64,000 nt of DNA from contig NZ_CP077970.1 in NCBI RefSeq assembly GCF_024758505.1, forward strand, positions 2,046,001-2,110,000, given 5' to 3'. The notes beneath the pieces were generated by a model. The model saw nothing but the letters and a program-made list of their open reading frames with translations, had not been told where the DNA came from and searched no databases. Each line of letters begins with the position of its first letter. Within the stretch, counting starts at the first letter, position 1. Positions 9,561-18,023 of this stretch are shown in pieces. A program made the position numbers and the translations under genes. This stretch comes from Bradyrhizobium arachidis. Lineage in GTDB: Bacteria > Pseudomonadota > Alphaproteobacteria > Rhizobiales > Xanthobacteraceae.

Positions 9561-9785
9561 CTAGCCGCCACCGTGACCGTGGCCACCATGTCCGTGTCCG
9601 TGCACGCGATGCAGCGTGCCGCCAAAACCACCATAGGTCGGACGACAATAGGGCCTACCGTCAATGCCGGGAACGGCCGTGAGCCCGGGTCCGCAAACGG
9701 GCTCGCGCTTGACGAATCCCATCGAGACCGCGCTGACCGCGGCACTACCCATCATGGTGAGCAAGACCCTACGTGAGCGTTTCAT
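9561..9785 (-). CDS. Small exported His/Gly-rich protein ending in Gly-Gly-Gly
   Basis: This 74-residue protein has a basic, twin-Arg-like N-terminus (KRSRRVLLTMMGSAAVSAVS), two cysteines in a short middle region (REPVCGPGLTAVPG, GRPYCRPTYGG), and a His/Gly tail (VHGHGHGGHGHGGG). It probably crosses or is anchored in the inner membrane. The tail could bind metal. It lies 3 bp upstream of the ATP-grasp ligase, so the two are almost certainly co-translated. The GGG C-terminus is shared with the next gene upstream, which makes it a candidate ligase substrate. I recognise no named family. Confidence 0.7.
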   Translation of the reverse strand: MKRSRRVLLTMMGSAAVSAVSMGFVKREPVCGPGLTAVPGIDGRPYCRPTYGGFGGTLHRVHGHGHGGHGHGGG

Positions 9786-9853
9786 GCGGCGGCCTCCTCC
9801 TCGGTCTTACTTAAGCAGACTGACCATGCGCGGTGAATTCACGGCTTCGCGCC

Positions 9854-10264
9854 TCAGCCGCCGCCGGAGAAGCCGAAGCCATGCGCGAAGGAGCCGAAGC
9901 CGCCCCGCGTCACGCCGCCCGAGCCGCTGTCGGATGAACCGGACGAGGAATGGCTCGATGAGTCACTGCTGTAGTAGCTCGAGCGCGATGACCAGTGCGA
10001 GGAGCCGCCGCCGCTGGACGAGCTACGGCTGGAGCAGGTGGTCGAGGATTGCGCCGGCGCGGCCATCCCGGGCGAGGATGGCTCGCAGTTCTGGTTCGGC
10101 ATCAGCATGAAGGCCGTGGTGCCGACGGCGATCGTGCCCATCACCAGCAGCGCAACATGGCCGGAGCGCTTGGTCGGCTCTTTCGGCGGCAGCGGCAACG
10201 GCAGGGGCGCGGGCAGCCGCGGCCGCCGCTTGCCAAAATTCTTGTTGGGGGGCTTCTCGGCCAT
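9854..10264 (-). CDS. Single-pass membrane protein with Ser/Gly-rich exported domain, ending in Gly-Gly-Gly
   Basis: This 136-residue protein has a cytoplasmic Pro/Lys/Arg-rich N-terminus, one transmembrane helix (about residues 36-55, HVALLVMGTIAVGTTAFMLM), a Cys-containing region (NQNCEPSSPG and STTCSSRS), then a low-complexity Ser/Gly/Tyr tail ending FGFSGGG. The layout resembles the YgiB/YjfM (DUF1190) partners of YgiC/YjfC in enterobacteria, but I cannot confirm homology. The gene begins one base after the DUF350 gene ends and is followed by the 74-residue protein and the ligase. The Ser run is striking for a GC-rich genome. Confidence 0.7.
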   Translation of the reverse strand: MAEKPPNKNFGKRRPRLPAPLPLPLPPKEPTKRSGHVALLVMGTIAVGTTAFMLMPNQNCEPSSPGMAAPAQSSTTCSSRSSSSGGGSSHWSSRSSYYSSDSSSHSSSGSSDSGSGGVTRGGFGSFAHGFGFSGGG

Positions 10265-10265
10265 G

Positions 10266-10670
10266 TCAGTAGATCATGCAGGCGGCGTTCAGGAGGCCTG
10301 CGGCGAGCGAGGAAAGTCCGAGCCAGATCGCGGGCGCAAGCTCGCCGGCCGCGATCCGTTCAGACAGGTTCGGCACCGGAACGCGCACCAGATAGAACAC
10401 GATGACCTGGACGACCAGGGCGATGAACGCCCAGATCAGGCAGTCCAGCACATTGGCCGCATGCGCGATGGCGCTGACCAGCGGGGCCACGAAGCCGAGC
10501 AGGCTGAGGCCGAGCGCGATGGCCGCGGCCGGGTCGTTGTCGCGGATCAGCTGAAACTCGTTGTGCGGCGTGATGCGGGTGTAGACGAACAGATACGCCA
10601 CGATCGCGACCAGCCCGGTGCAGAAATAGACCAGAAAGGCGGGCAGCCCCGCGAGCGATTGCAGAATCAT
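10266..10670 (-). CDS. DUF350 (YjfL-like) integral membrane protein
   Basis: This 134-residue protein has four predicted membrane helices (AFLVYFCTGLVAIVAYLFVY, AAAIALGLSLLGFVAPLVSA, the LDCLIWAFIALVVQVIVFYL region and AIWLGLSSLAAGLLNAACM). The layout matches DUF350/YjfL. ATG 10670 is chosen because a strong GGGGGAACG lies just upstream; longer in-frame extensions have no such site. It is first in the operon, and its stop is one base from the next ATG. DUF350 genes are commonly found with YjfC-type ligases, which supports a shared envelope function of unknown chemistry. Confidence 0.82.
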   Translation of the reverse strand: MILQSLAGLPAFLVYFCTGLVAIVAYLFVYTRITPHNEFQLIRDNDPAAAIALGLSLLGFVAPLVSAIAHAANVLDCLIWAFIALVVQVIVFYLVRVPVPNLSERIAAGELAPAIWLGLSSLAAGLLNAACMIY

Positions 10671-10759
10671 CGTTCCCCCATTGCCGGCGACCATTGGTCG
10701 GCCGGTAGAGGATAGCGGTTCAACCCTTAAGGCTTCGAACAAGCCTCCCAAAAACGAAA

Positions 10760-10781
10760 ACCCCGCCATTTGCGGCGGGGT
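10760..10781 (-). terminator. Rho-independent terminator of ctrA
   Basis: An 8-bp stem accccgcc/ggcggggt with a 6-base loop is followed on the minus strand by TTTTCGTTTTT. It lies about 50 bp past the ctrA stop and just upstream of the DUF350 operon, insulating the two. Confidence 0.85.
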
Positions 10782-10828
10782 CCAGTCGGGAGGAGCGAGC
10801 CTCGTGAGGCTCGCGGCAGAAGGAAGCC

Positions 10829-11530
<702 letters not shown>

Positions 11531-11920
11531 GCCAGTTCCCCATAGTCGCCGCTCCGGGCGTCAGGTCGGCCGCATTCGCGGCACTCAACAAACGCCTTTG
11601 AACAACTGATTCGGATCCTGACTGGACATGGTTAACAAAGTCTGATTCCGGAACGCAAGTACCCGCGGTGCAATTTTTGTCGAATCGCCCTAAGATGTTG
11701 CGCAAGAAGCAGCTTTTGTCACCCAATCCCGTTCAAGTTCCACTTTAAGAGACGGGCCTAACCGACTCTTGCGACTCCCCTTCTTCTGAAGGGCAGAAGC
11801 TCAGTCACAAAGACAGTGACGCAATGATTAATGATGCGGGTAAACACGGAGTTAAGCGCCGTTCAGAAATATGGCGAAATTTAAGGGTTTCGCCATGAAC
11901 GCTCCCTTGAAGGCAACTCT
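11531..11920. promoter_or_regulatory. Divergent ctrA-fliI control region with five GANTC sites
   Basis: This 390-bp non-coding stretch separates ctrA (minus) from fliI (plus). It holds GANTC motifs, the target of the CcrM methyltransferase, at 11608, 11644, 11682, 11764 and 11773, that is five within 170 bp. In Caulobacter a GANTC in the ctrA P1 promoter ties transcription to replication-fork passage. An inverted repeat (atggcgaaa/tttcgccat, about 11871-11896) lies just ahead of fliI. No promoter elements could be placed with certainty. Confidence 0.6.
11627..11636 (-). promoter_or_regulatory. CtrA-type half site in the ctrA promoter region
   Basis: The minus strand reads GTTAACCATG, a perfect match to the TTAACCAT form of the CtrA recognition sequence, about 100 bp upstream of the ctrA start. 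It suggests autoregulation, as known for Caulobacter ctrA. It overlaps the GANTC cluster. Confidence 0.6.
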
Positions 11921-13246
11921 ATGAAGGCTCTGGCCGAGCAGATCGGCGATATCGACGGCGTCAATATATACGGTCGCGTGGTCGGCGTGCGCGGCCTGAT
12001 GGTCGAGGTCGCGGGCCCCATTCATGCGATGTCGGTTGGTGCGCGGCTCGTCATCGAGACCGGTGCCAGCCGTTCGATTCCCTGCGAGGTGATCGGCTTT
12101 TCCGGCAACAACGCTGTCGTGATGCCGTTCGCCGGACTCGAAGGCGTGCGGCGCGGCTGCAAGGCGGTGATCGCGAATGCCGCCAATCAGGTGCGGCCCA
12201 GCGCGGCCTGGCTCGGCCGTGTCGTCAACGCGCTGGGCGAGCCGATCGACGGCAAGGGGCCGTTGCCGCAGGGCCCGTCTCCGATGCCGTTCCGCAACGC
12301 GCCGCCGCCGGCGCATTCGCGGATGCGCGTGGGTGCGCCGCTCGATCTCGGCGTGCGCGCGATGAACACGTTCCTGACCTGCTGCCGCGGCCAGCGCATG
12401 GGCATCTTCGCAGGCTCCGGCGTCGGCAAGTCCGTGCTGCTCTCGATGCTCGCGCGCAACGTCGATGCCGCGGTCAGCGTCATCGGGCTGATCGGCGAAC
12501 GCGGCCGCGAGGTGCAGGAATTCTTGCAGGACGATCTCGGCGAGGAAGGCCTCGCGCGGTCCGTCGTCGTCGTCGCGACCTCGGACGAGCCGGCGCTGAT
12601 GCGCCGTCAGGCCGCCTATCTCACGCTCGCGGTCGCCGAATATTTCCGCGACGAGGATCAGGACGTGCTGTGCCTGATGGACTCGGTGACGCGGTTCGCC
12701 ATGGCCCAGCGCGAGATCGGCCTGTCGGCCGGCGAGCCGCCGACCGCCAAGGGCTATACGCCGACCGTCTTCACCGAGCTGCCGAAGCTGTTGGAGCGCG
12801 CAGGTCCCGGCTTAAGCGTCGGCGCCATCACCGCGATCTTCACTGTGCTGGTCGATGGCGACGACCATAACGAGCCGATCGCCGACGCCGTGCGCGGCAT
12901 CCTCGACGGCCACATCGTGATGCAGCGCTCGATCGCCGAGCGCGGCCGTTACCCGGCCATCAACATCCTGAAATCCGTCTCCCGCACCATGCCGAAATCG
13001 GCCGATCCCCAGTTCTGGCCGACCATCCAGAAGGCCCGGCAGGTGATGGCGACCTATGCCGACATGGAGGAGTTGATCCGGCTCGGGGCCTACCGGGCAG
13101 GCTCCAGCCCCGAGGTCGATGAGGCGATCCGGCTGCACGAGCCGCTGGAGGCCTTCCTGCGGCAGCGCAAGGACGAAAGTGCCTCGCTTGCCGACGGATA
13201 CCGCCAATTGGCGCAAATCCTCAGCAATTTGGAAACGGAACGCTAA
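11921..13246 (+). CDS. fliI: Flagellar export ATPase FliI
   Basis: This 441-residue protein is the F1-beta-like ATPase of the flagellar type III export apparatus. It carries the Walker A motif ([17 protein letters not shown]), [13 protein letters not shown], Walker B ([12 protein letters not shown]) and the family segment [18 protein letters not shown]. It hydrolyses ATP to drive chaperone release and export at the cytoplasmic face of the basal body. ATG 11921 has GAAGG 7 bp upstream. A nine-codon mini-ORF (11895-11924) ends in a TGA overlapping this ATG. fliJ follows 121 bp downstream. Confidence 0.96.
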   Translation: MKALAEQIGDIDGVNIYGRVVGVRGLMVEVAGPIHAMSVGARLVIETGASRSIPCEVIGFSGNNAVVMPFAGLEGVRRGCKAVIANAANQVRPSAAWLGRVVNALGEPIDGKGPLPQGPSPMPFRNAPPPAHSRMRVGAPLDLGVRAMNTFLTCCRGQRMGIFAGSGVGKSVLLSMLARNVDAAVSVIGLIGERGREVQEFLQDDLGEEGLARSVVVVATSDEPALMRRQAAYLTLAVAEYFRDEDQDVLCLMDSVTRFAMAQREIGLSAGEPPTAKGYTPTVFTELPKLLERAGPGLSVGAITAIFTVLVDGDDHNEPIADAVRGILDGHIVMQRSIAERGRYPAINILKSVSRTMPKSADPQFWPTIQKARQVMATYADMEELIRLGAYRAGSSPEVDEAIRLHEPLEAFLRQRKDESASLADGYRQLAQILSNLETER

Positions 13247-13367
13247 CTTTGTCAGGCCATCATCCGCCCCACAGAGTAGCAAAGCCGGTCGGGCCCCAAA
13301 TCGGGGATCTATGGGGGTCCGGTGTTGTCCCACGTGCAGCTAGGGGACTTCTGGGGAGTACGAGTCG

Positions 13368-13787
13368 ATGAAGTCACGTGAAACGCTCATCCGCCTGAAG
13401 AAATTTCAGGTCGACGAGAAGCGCCGCAGGGTCGCCCAGATCGAAAGCATGATCGCTGATTTCCAGCGCATGTCGACCGATCTCGAGCGCGAAATCCTGA
13501 CCGAGCAGGAGCGCGCCGGGATCAACGATCCCTCGCATTTCGCCTACCCGACCTATGCCAAGGCCGCGATCCAGCGCCGCGAGAACCTGACCCGCTCGGC
13601 CGACGAGCTCAGGGGTCAGCTCGAGGAGGCCAAGGCCGCGCTCGGCGAGGCCTTTGAGGAATTGAAGAAGGTCGAGCTCCTGGACGAGCGCGACCAGGCC
13701 CGCGAGCGCGCCGAAGAGAACGCCCGCGAACAGGCCGATCTCGACAGCATCGGCCTGATGCGCGCCCGCATGGGCGCCATCGCTTAA
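13368..13787 (+). CDS. fliJ: Flagellar export protein FliJ
   Basis: This 139-residue, highly charged protein is almost wholly predicted coiled coil (ETLIRLKKFQVDEKRRRVAQ near the start). That is typical of FliJ, the stalk-like regulator of the FliI ATPase and FlhA export gate. Position directly after fliI supports the call more than sequence, because FliJ is poorly conserved. A strong intrinsic terminator follows at 13826, so fliI-fliJ is probably a two-gene transcript. Confidence 0.88.
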   Translation: MKSRETLIRLKKFQVDEKRRRVAQIESMIADFQRMSTDLEREILTEQERAGINDPSHFAYPTYAKAAIQRRENLTRSADELRGQLEEAKAALGEAFEELKKVELLDERDQARERAEENAREQADLDSIGLMRARMGAIA

Positions 13788-13825
13788 GAGCGCCGCAAGC
13801 CCACTAAGCTCCGCGAATTGCAAAG

Positions 13826-13851
13826 CCCGGACCCCAGAGGTCCGGGTTTTT
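13826..13851 (+). terminator. Rho-independent terminator after fliJ
   Basis: The 8-bp perfect stem cccggacc/ggtccggg with a 5-base loop is followed by gtttttgcattt. It is 39 bp past the fliJ stop and ends the fliIJ transcript before the sigma-factor gene. Confidence 0.9.
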
Positions 13852-13984
13852 GCATTTGATGTCCACAGTGTGGCCGTCCGCCCCCTTGGTGGCGGGCTTT
13901 GGCGCGCGCTATGGTAGCAAGTGACGGAGGGCCCCGCGGGAAACGCGGGGCAGGTGCGACTTCAGGTGCGGCTTGGGGGACTGA

Positions 13985-14530
13985 ATGCTGACGCCAGCAG
14001 AGCTGGTCTGGCTGATCGCGGCGGTTGCGAAGGGCGACGAGGCGGCTTTCGAGCGCCTCTACGGCGCCACGCGCGCGAAACTCTACGGCGTCGTGCTCCG
14101 TATCTTGCGTCGACAGGATCTCGCAGAGGAGGTCGTCCAGGAGACTTACGTCAAGATCTGGAACAGCGCCGGCCAGTTCAATCCGGCTCTGTCGTCGCCG
14201 ATCACGTGGATGGCGTCGATTGCCCGCAACCGTGCGATCGATCTGGTCCGCAAGAAGACAGAGTCGTCCATCGAGGATGAACCCTCCGCGATGGAAGTTG
14301 CCGCCGACAGCCCCGATCCGTTGGCGCGCCGGGAGATGACGGAGGAACTGAAGCGGCTCCTGGAATGCGTCGGCCGGCTCGAGCCGGACCGGCAGAAGCT
14401 CGTGCTTCTCGCCTATTACAACGGCTGGAGCCGCGAGCAACTGGCCGAGAAATTTGCCGCGCCGGTCAACACGGTGAAGACCTGGCTCCGGCGCAGCATG
14501 ATGGATATCCGGGAGTGCCTTGGGCTTTAG
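13985..14530 (+). CDS. ECF-family RNA polymerase sigma factor
   Basis: This 181-residue sigma factor has region 2 (AAFERLYGATRAKLYGVVLR, then AEEVVQETYVKIW and ITWMASIARNRAIDLVRKK) and region 4 (LEPDRQKLVLLAYYNGWS, then PVNTVKTWLRRSM). The region-4 helix-turn-helix recognises the -35 element. The following gene is a RskA-type anti-sigma factor, placing the pair with the SigK/RskA-like ECF groups. ATG 13985 is preceded by a GGGGG Shine-Dalgarno. The 3' end carries a 17-bp tandem duplication that includes the stop codon. Confidence 0.93.
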   Translation: MLTPAELVWLIAAVAKGDEAAFERLYGATRAKLYGVVLRILRRQDLAEEVVQETYVKIWNSAGQFNPALSSPITWMASIARNRAIDLVRKKTESSIEDEPSAMEVAADSPDPLARREMTEELKRLLECVGRLEPDRQKLVLLAYYNGWSREQLAEKFAAPVNTVKTWLRRSMMDIRECLGL

Positions 14531-14554
14531 GAGAACCTGGGCTTTAGGAGAACT
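14521..14554 (+). repeat. 17-bp tandem duplication at the sigma/anti-sigma junction
   Basis: tgggctttaggagaacc (14521-14537) is repeated at 14538-14554 with a single mismatch at the last base. The first copy contains the sigma-factor stop codon. Each copy carries an AGGAG Shine-Dalgarno-like sequence. The second copy could serve a 7-codon GTG mini-ORF (14561-14584) whose stop overlaps the anti-sigma ATG. Confidence 0.75.
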
Positions 14555-14583
14555 TGGATTGTGAGTGATCTGGACTGGCATTG

Positions 14584-15495
14584 ATGGCCTACACTGAAGA
14601 CCATATCGCGCTCGCTGCAGAATATGCGCTCGGCACGCTGGATGCCGACGAGCGCGCGCAGGTCGAGACCATGATGGCGGTGGACAAGGAGTTCACCGCG
14701 ATCGTGCACGCATGGGAATTCCGGCTCGGCGTGCTCAACCAGATGGTGGGCTCGGTCGAGCCGAGGCCGATCGTGTGGGAGAATATCAAGACCGCGATCG
14801 GACAGGCTGCGGCACCTCAGGAGCCGCTGGTGCTGCCGGAAGCGCCACCGCCTCCACCGCCGGTCGAACAGGTCCAGCCGGTCGAGCTGGACGCGATCCG
14901 CCAGGTCCCGATCGTCGACGATACCAACGTCGTCTATCTCGAAGGCCGCGTGAAGCGCTGGCGCAATATCGCCTCGGCCGTCGGCGCACTGGCGGCGGCG
15001 CTCCTGGTGATGCTCGCACTCCAGGTCTATCAGCCCGACGCGCTGCCGGGCGCGATCCGCCCCGCGCCGCGCATCCAGACGGTGGAGGTGAAGACGCCGG
15101 CCGCACCGCTCGCATCTGCTTCGCAATATGTCGCGCTGCTGCAGGGCCAGAGCGGCGGCCCCGCCTTCATTCTCACCATCGACGGTGCGAGCAAGAACTT
15201 TACCGTGCGCAAGGTCGGCGCGACGCCGGAGGCGGGCAAGAGCTACGAGCTCTGGCTGATCTCCGACAAGCTGCCGCGCCCGCGCTCGCTCGGCGTGATC
15301 GGGGCTGCCGATTTCACCGCACGGCCGGTGCTGTCGTCCTACGATTCCGACGTGATCAACGCCGCGACCTTTGCCGTCACCGTCGAGCCCGCCGGCGGCT
15401 CGCCCAGCGGCCAGCCGACCTCCGCGCCGGTGTTTTCCGGCAAGCTGATCGAGACCGTCCCGCCGTCCCAGCCGCAGGCACCGGCGAAAAAGTAG
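14584..15495 (+). CDS. RskA-type transmembrane anti-sigma factor
   Basis: This 303-residue protein has a cytoplasmic N-terminal anti-sigma segment (HIALAAEYALGTLDADERAQ), a Pro-rich linker, one membrane helix (about residues 121-145, IASAVGALAAALLVMLALQVY) and a periplasmic RskA-like domain (SYELWLISDKLPRPRSLGVI). It should hold the upstream ECF sigma factor at the membrane until signal-dependent proteolysis. ATG 14584 is preferred to the TTG three bases earlier; the start overlaps the stop of a 7-codon mini-ORF. The C-terminal tail is Pro/Gln/Lys-rich. Confidence 0.9.
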   Translation: MAYTEDHIALAAEYALGTLDADERAQVETMMAVDKEFTAIVHAWEFRLGVLNQMVGSVEPRPIVWENIKTAIGQAAAPQEPLVLPEAPPPPPPVEQVQPVELDAIRQVPIVDDTNVVYLEGRVKRWRNIASAVGALAAALLVMLALQVYQPDALPGAIRPAPRIQTVEVKTPAAPLASASQYVALLQGQSGGPAFILTIDGASKNFTVRKVGATPEAGKSYELWLISDKLPRPRSLGVIGAADFTARPVLSSYDSDVINAATFAVTVEPAGGSPSGQPTSAPVFSGKLIETVPPSQPQAPAKK

Positions 15496-15512
15496 TTTCA
15501 CGCATTTCACCC

Positions 15513-15627
15513 TCGTCCCGGCGAAAGGCCGGGACCCATACCGCGTGATCTATCGACATGCCTCAGGGCTAGTACCGCCCGCATAACCGAACCTTGTGGT
15601 TGTGGGTCCCGGCTTTCGCCGGGACGA
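15513..15627. repeat. Interspersed palindromic repeat (tcgtcccggcgaaagg family)
   Basis: tcgtcccggcgaaaggccgggaccca (15513-15538) is inverted as tgggtcccggctttcgccgggacga (15603-15627), a 25-26 bp arm pair separated by 64 bp. Each arm also folds on itself. It follows the anti-sigma gene and may stop transcription. It is a different sequence family from the gtcattccgggg repeats. Confidence 0.75.
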
Positions 15628-15742
15628 CATAGGGCGCCCTGTCGTCCCAGTCCATATTTTCCGTCGCCCGTGACAATCTCCGTCATTTGAACCTCTTCGC
15701 GTTTCGTTGCGTCAAATTCGCGCAATGAAGGGGCGAGAGATC

Positions 15743-16708
15743 ATGCTGGATGCCACGCGAACACCGCGCATTTTCCACTACCAGTATACGGGCCTGCCGC
15801 GCGGGCAGGCCTTCGACGAATGGCGCGACCGGGCCTGCGGCCGTTGCGGATTGGACGTTGTGCCGAGCCGCGGCGACACGATCGAAAGCCGGCTCCAGAT
15901 CAGCCTCGTCGGCAACATCACGCTCGCGATTCCGGAAGGCGCCTCAGCAAAATTCTCGCGCACCCGCGATGCGCTGTCCGATGGTTGCGATGATCTCGTG
16001 CTGATTGCCGCGCAGGCGGGCAATGTCCAGGTACAGCAGAACGGGCATGCGATCGAGCTCGCGCCGTCGCAGTTGGTGCTTGCCGACATGAGCGTTGCAG
16101 GCAGCGTCGGTCACACCGATGACGACCGCTTCACCAGCATCCGCATGCCGCGCAAGGCGCTGCTCGAGATCAATCCGCGCGTCGAAGACCGCCTTGCGCA
16201 GGTGCTCTCCGACGGTGCCGTTGCCGAGACGATTGCGCGATACCATGCGCTCGCCGCCAATCAAGGCCCATATCTCGATGCGGTCGGCCAGCGCCTCACC
16301 GCACAGCACATGGTCGATCTCGTCGGGCTCCTGCTCGGCACCGATGAAGAGCATGCCGCGCTCGCACGCGGGCGCGGCCAGGCCGCCGCGCGTCTCGATC
16401 TGATGCGCGCCGACGTGATGGCCGCGCTCGACCGCAACGATCTCAGTCTCGCCGGTGTCGCCTCGCGCTGCGGCCTGAGCCCACGCCAGGCGCAGCGCCT
16501 GTTCGAGCAGGCCGGCACGACCTTCACCGAATTCGTGCTCGAGCAACGCCTGCTGCTGGCGCGAAAACTGTTGCAGGATCCGCGCGCGCGGGCGCGCAAG
16601 ATCAGCGACATCGCGCACTCGGCGGGCTTCTCCGATCTGTCTTATTTCAACCGCGCTTTCCGCAAGCGCTTCAGCGCGACGCCGTCCGACCTGCGCGACG
16701 TCAGGTAG
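15743..16708 (+). CDS. AraC-family transcriptional regulator
   Basis: This 321-residue regulator has an N-terminal AraC-binding-like domain and a C-terminal double helix-turn-helix (SLAGVASRCGLSPRQAQRLF and ISDIAHSAGFSDLSYFNRAF). The layout is the FeaR/OruR-like one. ATG 15743 is preferred because of the upstream gcgagaga; in-frame ATG 15725 and TTG 15707 are alternatives. The inducer cannot be read from sequence and no obvious target lies next to it. Confidence 0.88.
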   Translation: MLDATRTPRIFHYQYTGLPRGQAFDEWRDRACGRCGLDVVPSRGDTIESRLQISLVGNITLAIPEGASAKFSRTRDALSDGCDDLVLIAAQAGNVQVQQNGHAIELAPSQLVLADMSVAGSVGHTDDDRFTSIRMPRKALLEINPRVEDRLAQVLSDGAVAETIARYHALAANQGPYLDAVGQRLTAQHMVDLVGLLLGTDEEHAALARGRGQAAARLDLMRADVMAALDRNDLSLAGVASRCGLSPRQAQRLFEQAGTTFTEFVLEQRLLLARKLLQDPRARARKISDIAHSAGFSDLSYFNRAFRKRFSATPSDLRDVR

Positions 16709-17012
16709 ACACGAGCGCAATCCTGCCGCGAGTAAGCGATCGGCGCACGCGCCTCGCGAAAATTTCGCGCAGTTGCGCTACCTTGTGCACGGGACCGTGC
16801 GCAAAGTCGTCGGCGACGAAACCATTTTGTCGCGTTGTGAAGACGACCTGAAACATTCACACTGTATCATCTGCGCGATTGCCAGAGCCGCGGTGCTATC
16901 AGCGGTGAATTGATTTTGCGAATTGCTCGCGGAAATTTTTCGAAGCTCGTTTTTCGACCAGATCATTGACGGTCACGCTGCCGTAGCCAGCTGCCGTAAC
17001 CAGGAGGGTGTC
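16709..17012. other. Intergenic stretch with a perfect 15-bp palindrome
   Basis: No gene is seen in this 304-bp stretch. It is AT-richer than its flanks and holds the palindrome cgcgaaaattttcgcg-type core at 16755-16769 (CGCGAAA-A-TTTCGCG) and a smaller gcacg/cgtgc repeat near 16787. It ends in a strong AGGAGG site for the next gene. Confidence 0.5.
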
Positions 17013-17966
17013 ATGGGCGGGATTCCTGTCCGGCCGTTTGCCCTGCTTGCATTTCTGATGCTGACAGCGCCGCACGCGTCGGCGCAATCCATGCAAGAGC
17101 CAACTCCAATTGCAACTCCGACCGCATCTCCAACCAATGTCGCGCTGGCAAACGGCAGCGCTTCCGCGCTCGAGCTGCGGTCTGCAAGGCCGCTCTCGCG
17201 CCGCGAGGAGGCGGCGCTGAGACCGAAGGATCGTTTCAGGGAATGCACGCACTGCCCGGAGATGATCGTCGTTCCCGACGGCGCGTTTACGATGGGCGCA
17301 CATGCCGACGAGATCGGCAGCGCGGACGACGAGCGGCCGCAGCACCGGGTGGCGGTGCAGCGTTTCGGCGTCGGCCGTCATCCGGTGAGGACGGATGAAT
17401 GGAAGGCTTGCGTCGCGGCGCGAGGCTGCAGCCACGAGGCGGGGCTGGTCGCGGGCCACGAAGGCGATCCCGTCGCCGGCATCCTGTGGGAGGAGGCGAG
17501 CGAATATGTGCAATGGCTGTCGCGCACCACCGGCCGGCCGTACCGGCTGTTGAGCGAGGCGGAGCGTGAATATGTCACGCGCGCCGGCACCATGACCGCA
17601 TTCTGGTGGGGCGACATGGCCGATCTGCGCCAGGCTGACGCCGCAAGCGCCGATCTGATCGCCGATGTCGGGATCGTTGCCGCGATGAGCCTTGCCTCCA
17701 CGCCGCAGGGTGCCAACCCGTTCGGCCTGTTCGGGGTTCATGGCGGCGTCTACGACTGGGTGGAGGATTGCTGGCATGACAATTATGTCGGTGCTCCCGC
17801 GGACGGCTCCGCCTGGATCGACGCCGATTGCCCAGGCCACGTCCTGCGCGGCGGCGCGGCCACCCGCGCGCTCCAGACCCGCCGCTCGGCTGCGCGAATC
17901 TGGTTTGGCTCCCCCAACCGCATGAGCTATATGAGCTTGCGCGTCGCGCGGACATTGGGGCGGTAG
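17013..17966 (+). CDS. Exported formylglycine-generating-enzyme-fold (SUMF1) protein without catalytic Cys pair
   Basis: This 317-residue protein has a signal peptide (RPFALLAFLMLTAPHASA) and a sulfatase-modifying-factor domain: MIVVPDGAFTMGAHADE, QHRVAVQRFGVGRHPVRTDE, EYVQWLSRTTGRPYRLLSEAE, GGVYDWVEDCWHDNY and HVLRGGAATRALQTRRSAAR. In true formylglycine-generating enzymes two cysteines lie just after the RGG motif; here those positions hold no Cys, so sulfatase activation is unlikely. ATG 17013 has a perfect AGGAGG. An upstream extension to 16923 is open but lacks such a site. Its substrate is unknown. Confidence 0.85.
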   Translation: MGGIPVRPFALLAFLMLTAPHASAQSMQEPTPIATPTASPTNVALANGSASALELRSARPLSRREEAALRPKDRFRECTHCPEMIVVPDGAFTMGAHADEIGSADDERPQHRVAVQRFGVGRHPVRTDEWKACVAARGCSHEAGLVAGHEGDPVAGILWEEASEYVQWLSRTTGRPYRLLSEAEREYVTRAGTMTAFWWGDMADLRQADAASADLIADVGIVAAMSLASTPQGANPFGLFGVHGGVYDWVEDCWHDNYVGAPADGSAWIDADCPGHVLRGGAATRALQTRRSAARIWFGSPNRMSYMSLRVARTLGR

Positions 17967-18023
17967 AGCGCGATCCGGTTTTCCGAAAAGATCACGCCCA
18001 AACGATGAGCCGGACGGACAGGG

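Noticed and set aside
17969..18003. gatccggttttccgaaaagatcac stretch as an attachment site or operator
   Set aside because: Similar fragments are common spacer sequences in this kind of genome as far as I recall, and no integrase or regulator is linked to it.
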